Position numbers and translations under genes: made by a program. 64,000 nt of DNA. It comes from Ostreococcus mediterraneus. Taxonomy: Eukaryota; Chlorophyta; Mamiellophyceae; Mamiellales; Bathycoccaceae. Where the stretch lies: contig WMKK01000011.1 in NCBI GenBank assembly GCA_012295225.1, positions 545,262 through 609,261 on the forward strand, written 5' to 3'. The notes beneath the pieces are model-generated. The model was not told where the DNA came from and searched no databases. It was given only the letters and a program-made list of their open reading frames with translations. Of the stretch, positions 57,625-64,000 are shown one piece after another (the stretch's first letter is position 1; each line of letters starts with the position of its first letter).

Positions 57625-57642
57625 TGTGTGTGTGTGTGTGTG
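57625..57642. repeat. (CA)n/(GT)n tract in the RPL28 5' leader
   Basis: On the RPL28 strand this reads as a CA run that ends about 4 bases before the start codon. Confidence 0.9.
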
Positions 57643-57832
57643 GCGTACGGGTGACCGCGTGCGTCGCAAAGAGACGGATGGTGCGTCACGCGCGGCCCTG
57701 GTGGCTGAGGACGCTAAACCCTGTATCAAATACTGTGACGGATTTTACTCTATGTATTGTCTCATCGTCACGCATCACGTCCTCGCGCGTGCCACGCGCC
57801 GCGTCATTCCTCGCCGTCGACGCTCGCCTCGC

Positions 57833-59353
57833 ATGGGGTGCGCCGCGTCCAAGCCTTCATCGCCGTCCCACGCGCGTGCGTCATCGCATCGAGGCGACGG
57901 CGGCGCGACCGCCGCGGCGGTGCGGGCGCGATACGGCGCACTGCGCGTGAAACAAGATGGCGCGCTCGCGGCGTTGGATGCCGCCGAAACGTCGCCGGGA
58001 GCTCGAACGCGATGCGAGCGATTATGCCAGGCATTAATGTCTATCGATGCCGAGCGCGCGGTGGATGTGTTCGAGCGATCGATGGGTGAGTGCGCGGCGT
58101 CGGCGTCGACGCGCGCGCCAGAGCCAGCGGTGGCGGATTACGTCGCCGAACCGGGGAGTGACGAGTACGCGCGATGGCGCGATGTGGGGCTAAATGTCGT
58201 GCGCTCGCAATCTCTCGCGGTGGTGTTGCTCGCGGGTGGGCAAGGCACGCGTCTGGGGTCGGCGAATCCGAAAGGCATGTACGATATCGGGTTGCCGAGC
58301 GCGAAGTCGTTATTCGCGTTGCAAGGCGAGCGTTTAGCCAAGCTCGGGGCGTTGGCGGGTGCGCCGCCGCCGGTGTGGTACGTCATGACGTCGCCGTTTA
58401 CGCATGATATGACGACGAGGTACTTTAAGCGCCACAAGTATTTTGGCTTGAACGCAAAGGATGTGAAATTCTTCAAACAAGGCACGCTGCCGTGTTTCAC
58501 CGAGGCTGGGGGGATCATTTTAAAGTCGTTTGATGAGGTTTCAGAAGCGCCAGATGGCAACGGGGGCATCTATGCGGCGTTGGCGCGAGAAGGCATCATT
58601 GACGACATGCGCGCCCGGGGTATCGAGCACGTGTATGCGTATTGTGTGGATAACGCGTTGGTGCAAGTCGGCGACCCGGCGTTTGTGGGATGTTGCGTCG
58701 AACGGCGATGCGACGCCGGCGCCAAGGTGATTACCAAGGCGTATCCGACCGAACCAGTGGGCGTGTTCGCCACTCGTATCAACTCGGAGACTGGGAAGAA
58801 GGAGTATCACGTCGTTGAGTATAGCGAAATTCCAGAATCTCTCGCCACGGCCAAGGACAAAAGGACGGGTGAATTAAAATTCAACGCCGCCAACATCGCG
58901 TTGCACTACTACTCATTTGAGTTTTTGGCCAAGTGTTGTTTGGATTTGAAGCTCCCGCATCACATCGCGCGGAAGAAAATTCCATTCCTCGACGTCGCCA
59001 CCGGGGAAACCGTAACACCGGAGCAACCGAACGGCATAAAACTCGAAGCGTTTATTTTCGACGTGTACAAGTATGCGAATTCCGTATGCGTCGTCCAGGG
59101 CCATCGCGCTCGCGACTTCGCCCCCGTCAAGAACGCCGAAGGCACGGGCAAGGACTCCCCCGACACCGCACGCGAACTCATCACCACCTTACACGCGCAG
59201 TGGATCACCGATGCGGGCGGTGTGATAGAAAACGTCCCAGAAGGCGTCCCACCCGCGTGCGAAATCGCCGCGAGCGCCTCCTACGCCGGCGAAAACATCC
59301 CACCAGGCGTCCGCGTCCCGCACGCCTCCTACGTGCAAACATTCGCTAAATAA
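57833..59353 (+). CDS. UAP1: UDP-N-acetylhexosamine/UDP-sugar pyrophosphorylase with MGCAASK N-terminus
   Basis: UAP1-type enzymes make UDP-GlcNAc from UTP and GlcNAc-1-phosphate. The 506-residue product has the nucleotide loop VVLLAGGQGTRLGSANPKGM (130-149), YVMTSPFTHDMTTRYF, FKQGTLPCF, GNGGIYAAL, VYAYCVDNALVQVGDPAFVG and GIKLEAFIFDVYKYA, all typical of the eukaryotic UAP group. The N-terminus MGCAASKPSS has Gly2, Cys3 and Ser6, a strong myristoylation plus palmitoylation pattern, unusual for this family. The frame is open upstream from 57485, but that part overlaps the antisense RPL28 exon 1 and its leader. Confidence 0.9.
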   Translation: MGCAASKPSSPSHARASSHRGDGGATAAAVRARYGALRVKQDGALAALDAAETSPGARTRCERLCQALMSIDAERAVDVFERSMGECAASASTRAPEPAVADYVAEPGSDEYARWRDVGLNVVRSQSLAVVLLAGGQGTRLGSANPKGMYDIGLPSAKSLFALQGERLAKLGALAGAPPPVWYVMTSPFTHDMTTRYFKRHKYFGLNAKDVKFFKQGTLPCFTEAGGIILKSFDEVSEAPDGNGGIYAALAREGIIDDMRARGIEHVYAYCVDNALVQVGDPAFVGCCVERRCDAGAKVITKAYPTEPVGVFATRINSETGKKEYHVVEYSEIPESLATAKDKRTGELKFNAANIALHYYSFEFLAKCCLDLKLPHHIARKKIPFLDVATGETVTPEQPNGIKLEAFIFDVYKYANSVCVVQGHRARDFAPVKNAEGTGKDSPDTARELITTLHAQWITDAGGVIENVPEGVPPACEIAASASYAGENIPPGVRVPHASYVQTFAK

Positions 59354-59860
59354 ATATATGTCACACTCGTGTACTCATATGCTCTCGTTGTGTCATCGAA
59401 CGCACCATCGCGCGTTGCCTATCGACCGACGAATGCGACGCTCCGCGCGCTCAGCCGACGCCTCAGACATGCTATACCCTCCTCTGGCTCTGGTGACTCG
59501 CCCTGGCGTGCGTCAGTGAAACACGCGCGATCCAGTGCCCGCGCGTGAGGCAGACCATAGCACACACACGCACACGCACACGCACGTGCGCACGCTCGCG
59601 CGCACGCCTGCGATCGAGCGTCAAACACACACGACAAGGCGGTGAGAGGTGAAGATCACCACTGCGGCTCGTGTGCGATTTTGATTGTAAAAGCCTCGTG
59701 TGCGAGCGACGGGGTGGAGGATCGAGAGCGTGCGGTGGCGTCATACGGGCGTGGGACGAGGGGTCGTTGTCGCGACGCGCGTTGAGGTGGAGATCGCGGT
59801 TGGATTGCGCGAACGCGGGGTGAGCGCGACGCGAGGGACACAGATATCGCCCGAGCAGCC
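59354..59860. other. Intergenic region, no gene seen
   Basis: About 500 bases between the UDP-sugar pyrophosphorylase and CNOT4. It has an imperfect CA/CG-alternating tract near 59559-59600 and little else. Open frames on the minus strand read as low-complexity Ala/Cys/Arg. Confidence 0.5.
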
Positions 59861-61681
59861 ATGGCGGAGGACGATAAATACGGCGAGTACGCCGAGGCAT
59901 GTGAGTTATGTCCGTTGTGTTGTAACGAGATGGATGCCACGGATCGTAGGTTTCGGCCGTGTAGGTGTGGATATCAGATATGTGCGTGGTGTTGGCATCA
60001 GTTGATGGAGCTCGCAGCCAAAGATGACGGCAAAGGTCGGTGCCCGGCGTGTCGAACAGAGTACGACGAGGATTCGATATCATTCGATGCCCCGCCTGCG
60101 GAGGAATTAAATCAGACAAAGAAGAAGAAGGATGGCACGCGCGTGGGTGTGGGCGCAACTGGTCCTAAATCTAACGTTGGTATCCAGCCTAGAAAGCACT
60201 TGCAAAACGTGAGGGTTATACAACGCAACCTCGTATACGTCGTCGGTTTGAGCACAGAGTGTTGCAAGGAGGACGTGTTGCGAAAGAATGAATTTTTTGG
60301 GAAGTATGGAGAGATCTTAAAGCTTCAAGTGTCGGTGAATCGTCAAGGGAGTTCGTCATATGCGGGTAAAGATGCAGAGAATACTGGAAGTGCCTATGTG
60401 ACTTTCTACGAGGAGGAGGACGCGATGCAGTGCATTCAGCACATAGATGGGACGCCACTGGATGGGAGAGTTTTACGCGCATGCTTTGGAACGACGAAAT
60501 ATTGCAACGCGTTTTTAAAATATCAACCGTGCAACAATCCGGATTGTTTGTATTTGCATGATATAGGACACGACAATGACTCGTTTACAAAGGAGGAGAT
60601 GTTGGCGCACTACGGAACAAAGCATCAAAGCTTCCAAGAAGCCACGCGCGCGATTTCAGGTGGTGGTTTGGAGCGTTCTCCTAGTCTAAGCTCGATTCCA
60701 GCGCCGAATCCAGTGCGAGTGCCTGCGCCGCGGCTGCCCACTCCAGCACCGCCCGCTGGTCCTCCGCCGTCGAGCGCCATAGGGGTAGGCGTACCAGTCG
60801 CCACGGCGTGGCCGAGTCTAGGAAGCAGCAATAGCAAACCACGCGCGCTTTTGGCGGTTCCGCCTATAGTGCCGCGCACGCCAGCTCCACCTCCAATGTC
60901 GGTGGCGCAATCTATGAGCATGGGGCCAGCCAAGGTGGTAACTATTCCCGCCAAAGGAGTCACCATTCCGGCGCCTCGAGTGCCTGCGCCGAGAAATGCG
61001 GGCGTGTGTCCGGTGCGTCCTATGGCGTCAGGGGTGGGTACTGGATGGGGTCAATCGAATCCCGCGCTTGGAGTCTTTGGGGGACCACCATCACCAGGAC
61101 GACCATCTGCAGATTCCGCTACTCCGGCGGCGGCTCAGCCGGCGCCTCCAACGACGCCGCCGCCGGCGAGCAGCGAGGCCCCCAAGGCGACGACGAAGAA
61201 TGGATTTGTGCTGCCGCAACCGCGCAAGATTGTAAACGTTGCGTCTTCATCGTCCCAGACGGATGACGACGCTGCGTTATCGCAGACACAGTGCCCGACG
61301 GGTGAGGCAGGAGACGCGTTTCCAGACGCGCTCTTCACCGACGCCTTCAACTCGAGCTTGGATTTCGACCCGAGTGCGGTACTTCGACGTCACGCTGGCG
61401 CGGCAACTCCGGACGCGCGTGTTGAGCAACCGCGGGCTTCTAGATTCGGATTCGCCCTCGAAGCGCAATCTCCCGGTCAATGTCCGGTGGCGTACGGAGA
61501 CATCGAGGTGGCGAAGAATGGAGAGTCGTTGCTGCGTGCGCTTCTTCCCGGCGCCAACATCCGCGTGTCCACGTCGCCTGCGCAAGGAACGTCACAATAT
61601 TCGAGAAACTCTAGCGAGGGATCTGGATCATCGGTGCCTGCACCGCGTCGTGGACCGCCACCTGGTTTTGGTGGAAAGTAA
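59861..61681 (+). CDS. NOT4: CNOT4/NOT4 E3 ubiquitin ligase
   Basis: NOT4 is the ubiquitin ligase of the CCR4-NOT complex and acts in co-translational quality control. The 606-residue product has a C4C4 RING (about 15-65; CPLCCNEMDATDRRFRPCRC then GYQICAWCW and CPACRTEYD), an RRM (about 118-205; NLVYVVGLSTECCKEDVLRK and GSAYVTFYEEEDAMQCIQHI), and a C3H1 finger (FGTTKYCNAFLKYQPCNNPD then CLYLHD). The order is exactly that of NOT4. The C-terminal half is Pro/Ala/Ser-rich and disordered. The ATG has a favourable purine-free but GC-rich context (CCATGG). Confidence 0.94.
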   Translation: MAEDDKYGEYAEACELCPLCCNEMDATDRRFRPCRCGYQICAWCWHQLMELAAKDDGKGRCPACRTEYDEDSISFDAPPAEELNQTKKKKDGTRVGVGATGPKSNVGIQPRKHLQNVRVIQRNLVYVVGLSTECCKEDVLRKNEFFGKYGEILKLQVSVNRQGSSSYAGKDAENTGSAYVTFYEEEDAMQCIQHIDGTPLDGRVLRACFGTTKYCNAFLKYQPCNNPDCLYLHDIGHDNDSFTKEEMLAHYGTKHQSFQEATRAISGGGLERSPSLSSIPAPNPVRVPAPRLPTPAPPAGPPPSSAIGVGVPVATAWPSLGSSNSKPRALLAVPPIVPRTPAPPPMSVAQSMSMGPAKVVTIPAKGVTIPAPRVPAPRNAGVCPVRPMASGVGTGWGQSNPALGVFGGPPSPGRPSADSATPAAAQPAPPTTPPPASSEAPKATTKNGFVLPQPRKIVNVASSSSQTDDDAALSQTQCPTGEAGDAFPDALFTDAFNSSLDFDPSAVLRRHAGAATPDARVEQPRASRFGFALEAQSPGQCPVAYGDIEVAKNGESLLRALLPGANIRVSTSPAQGTSQYSRNSSEGSGSSVPAPRRGPPPGFGGK

Positions 61682-61856
61682 GTGAACAACCAAATGTATT
61701 GTCTTTAGTTTGATAATCCGTTGAACCTCAGCGCGTACGCTTAAAGATACGCGCACTTGTAATGAAGAATAAGCAAAAATATTTCTGAAAACACATGCAA
61801 AGTGAATTTATTGAGAACATTATATTTCAAAACTACGGTAAGCTCATGGGAAGCGA

Positions 61857-63535
61857 CTAGCTCACTATCGCCGAGGGCTTGACGACGAGCGGTTTCGCCG
61901 CCATCAATTCTTCAAGTTGCATGGACAACTTTTTGTTCGTCTGTTCAAAGAATGTCTTCGCGCTCTTGCGATTCTTCATTTCTTCAACCTTAATCACATC
62001 TCCTTCCATAGTAACTCGAATATCGCCGCAGTACACGTCGTCGCCATCCAACGCGCTCGCCCCGCCGTTCCATTGCTTGACAGTGTTTGCCTTGTCAAAT
62101 GCTGTCAAGCTCGCACGCAAATCACTCTCAGACACATCCATAACCGCCGCAAGCTTGGCAACTTTGACGGTAGCATACATTTTCAAATGACTACGGAGTT
62201 TGGGGATCACAGCGTGCGCTGCGACAATCTCAAGGAACGCCTTGAGTTGCGTCTTGTACGCCTCTTGACTGCCGACGAATTTTGGNCACGCATAGGAGAA
62301 GAGCTCATCGTAAATGCTCACTTCGCCGTTCATCATGCGAGAAATCTTGTCGCTATACTTTTGGTGTAAGCTCAACGCAACGCCGTCGTCGAGCAAGTGC
62401 TGCTGGCCTGGTACGAGGGCGGAGATGATGGCGAGTAACGCGTACATTTGTTCTTGCTTCTTCATCAACAGCGGCAACGCGTGCGGACGCGTCGAGCCAT
62501 TCTTCACCCGGTCAATGTACTGCAAACTTTCGTTGAAGTGACGTATGGCATCGGTGTATCGACTGCACATCAAATACGCGAACCCGACGTGGTAGGACGT
62601 GGCGACGAAAGCTCCAGACACCTTGGTGAACATGCCCTCCTTGTCCAAGTCGATGGCGTCGAGAGACGTCAATGCGCCTTCATAGTTCCCAACCAACACG
62701 TGAACGCGAGAAATACCAATCAACGCAAAATAACCAAGCGTTCGCAACACATTGCTCGACTCGATGGAGTATCCTTCATCCTTGGCGAAAGAAATTTCCC
62801 CCGCGCGTTCGCGCTCGAGCACGCGCTTCACGTCGCTCTTATCCACCAACGCCTGCAAGAAATTCACCACGCTCGTTTGATCCCATACCTGCTTGTCGAG
62901 CGCATCCAACGCCGACTTTTCTTCCGCAGTTCGTTTCGGCGATACTTTGTATTGGTGAAACGACTGAAACTGATACACAAACTCATCAACCATTTCGTAC
63001 AACCACAAGTTGGGCAACTGCATGTTTACGTCTCCGTGCAACACGACGCCAAACAACGCGCAGTAATTCTCCCACGACGCCTTACGTTCATCCACGCTCG
63101 GCGTCGTCGTCATGTACAAGTGTCGATAATATAACTCCGCATACAATAACACAAACACCTTGTCGTCATCCGCGAGCGAAGAGATCGCGCGCGGCGCCGG
63201 CCACGCCTCGCGCTTGAAAAACCTCTCGCTAATCGCCGCGAACGACCGTTCATACATCGTCAATGTCTCGTACACTGCATCGGTGCGTGATAGCACAAAC
63301 GAAAACACACTCGTCAGTCTTTTGCGCCATATCAACACCCACGTCGTGGCGCCGCCAACGTCCCAGCGCGCGCGATGCGTCACAAACCCATCGAACGATG
63401 ATGATGATGACCCCAGCCAACTGCGGGATCACCGCCTCACGACGACGACGCGCGGCGACACGCACCATTCTTGGCTTTGATGTGGCGGTAAAAGTACCTC
63501 ACAAACTGCTTTACGGTGTCATTCACGTCGCTCAT
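61857..63535 (-). CDS. EIF3L: Translation initiation factor eIF3 subunit L (two exons)
   Basis: eIF3L is a PCI-type subunit of eIF3. The exons in transcript order are 63535-63466 and 63274-61857, giving about 495 residues. Exon 1 encodes MSDVNDTVKQFVRYFYRHIK and AKN; exon 2 continues VYETLTMYERSFAAISERFF. Typical blocks follow: LPNLWLYEMVDEFVYQFQSF, TLGYFALIGISRVHVLVGNY, VSGAFVATSYHVGFAYLMCSRY. The base n at 62286 leaves one codon as TGN in SYA-x-PKF; the family has Cys here. The intron (191 nt) has donor GTGCGT, acceptor GATGCAG and a CTGAC branch motif. Confidence 0.92.
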
Positions 63536-63729
63536 CGTCGCGTCGCGTCCTAAAGTGTCGCTGAACGCGCGTGCGACCGCGCTCGACATGTGTGCACGTC
63601 GTGACGGATTTTGTTTTCTGGGCCAATCGACCGTTCATGACTCAGCAGCGTGGGGGGTACTCGACGAGCCCCTCGAGCCGCCAGAAGCGAGGATGCTTCG
63701 CGGCACACGCGCGCGCGCGTCGCGCGGCG

Positions 63730-64000
63730 ATGTATCGCGCGAATAAGGTGTTCGTGAAGCGCACCAAGAGCGGCGGCGGCGGCGGTGCGCGCGGCAGTGG
63801 CGGTGGCGGCGTCACGAAAGTTCGTCGCGAGCATTACTTGCGCGACGATGTGTTTTGTGGCCACGCGAGCGCGGATGTGCGCTATCGCGGGCCCGATGCG
63901 TCGGCGGTGGTGTTCGCCGGGAACGAGCACGTGATTGCGATTATCGATTCCAACGTTGCGTTGCATCAAATGGACGCTTTGGCGCACGCCGAGGTGAGAG
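63730..64000 (+). CDS. DIS3: DIS3/RRP44 exosome nuclease, 5' end only
   Basis: DIS3 is the catalytic RNase II plus PIN nuclease of the exosome. Only about 90 residues lie in the window: MYRANKVFVKRTKSGGGGGA, a Gly-rich insert, KVRREHYLRDDVFCGHAS and IAIIDSNVALHQMDALAHAE. The REHYLRDD block and the PIN-domain start (xxDxNVxLHQxD) are DIS3 hallmarks. The sequence ends gccgaggtgagag, which could be an exon end with a GTGAGA donor at about 63994. It is divergent from eIF3L. Confidence 0.85.
   Translation, partial: MYRANKVFVKRTKSGGGGGARGSGGGGVTKVRREHYLRDDVFCGHASADVRYRGPDASAVVFAGNEHVIAIIDSNVALHQMDALAHAEVR

Noticed and set aside
1-64000. tRNA, rRNA or CRISPR loci
   Set aside because: No cloverleaf pattern with a proper T-arm (ggttcgaatcc type), no rRNA-like conserved blocks and no regularly spaced repeats with unique spacers were found by eye.
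1-64000. Bacterial origin or horizontally transferred island
   Set aside because: Spliceosomal introns, organelle leaders and eukaryote-only proteins occur throughout, and codon use is similar across genes.

Overview
The window looks like nuclear DNA of a picoeukaryotic green alga of the Mamiellophyceae, most likely Ostreococcus or a close relative. The evidence is very dense gene packing on both strands, few introns (mostly one short intron near the 5' end), moderately high GC with CG-rich intergenic DNA, plant-type plastid and mitochondrial targeting leaders, and plant-type proteins (STN-like thylakoid kinase, phytepsin-like aspartic protease with a saposin insert, TOM6, tryptophan synthesis in the plastid). 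No ribosomal RNA, tRNA, CRISPR array or virus-like element was recognised. All names are homology calls made by eye from the translated sequence.

Layout. 1-7.3 kb: the end of a proline-rich wall/surface-type protein, Pelota, V-ATPase subunit D, a CPBP-type membrane protease, an STN-like kinase and an atypical SDR. 7.8-15.4 kb: glucose-6-phosphate isomerase, a DUF2358-like plastid protein, an ER DnaJ protein, a LisH protein and mitochondrial dihydrolipoamide dehydrogenase. 15.8-24 kb: YVH1 phosphatase, MNS1-like coiled-coil protein, complex I NDUFB3, an ankyrin protein, DPH7, TOM6, a Tubby protein and a small SET protein. 24-37.5 kb: ATM1-type ABC transporter, HAD 5'-nucleotidase, RRP42, Sed5 syntaxin, an XRCC4 candidate, a SANT protein, a basic protein, the eRF1 methyltransferase, a TRAF zinc-finger protein and BMT2. 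37.5-46.8 kb: an AT-rich repeat region, a multi-repeat annexin, the aspartic protease, APC11 and a telomere-type Myb protein, then a 1.3-kb repeat-rich gap. 46.8-64 kb: SGNH hydrolase, phosphoribosylanthranilate isomerase, NDP kinase, CEP44-like protein, FKBP-TPR protein, a small unknown protein, PGAM5, an EF-hand SulP transporter, RPL28, UAP1-type pyrophosphorylase, CNOT4, eIF3L and the start of DIS3/RRP44.

The genes are housekeeping genes rather than an operon-like system, but many serve translation and RNA quality control (Pelota, DPH7, YVH1, eRF1 methyltransferase, BMT2, RPL28, eIF3L, CNOT4, RRP42, DIS3). Spliced gene models were rebuilt for eleven introns. They share a GTGCGT or GTACGT-like donor and a CTRAC branch motif about 25-50 bases before the acceptor. 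The most unusual items are a small inverted-repeat transposable-element family (a full copy near 46 kb and a deletion copy near 38 kb), a 36-base perfect palindrome inside it, GATCGATCG repeat arrays on both sides of it, a 25-base block shared at the start codons of two unrelated genes, a UDP-sugar pyrophosphorylase with a predicted dual-acylation N-terminus, an EF-hand pair inserted inside a SulP transporter, and cilium/centriole-type genes (MNS1, CEP44) in a lineage thought to lack flagella.
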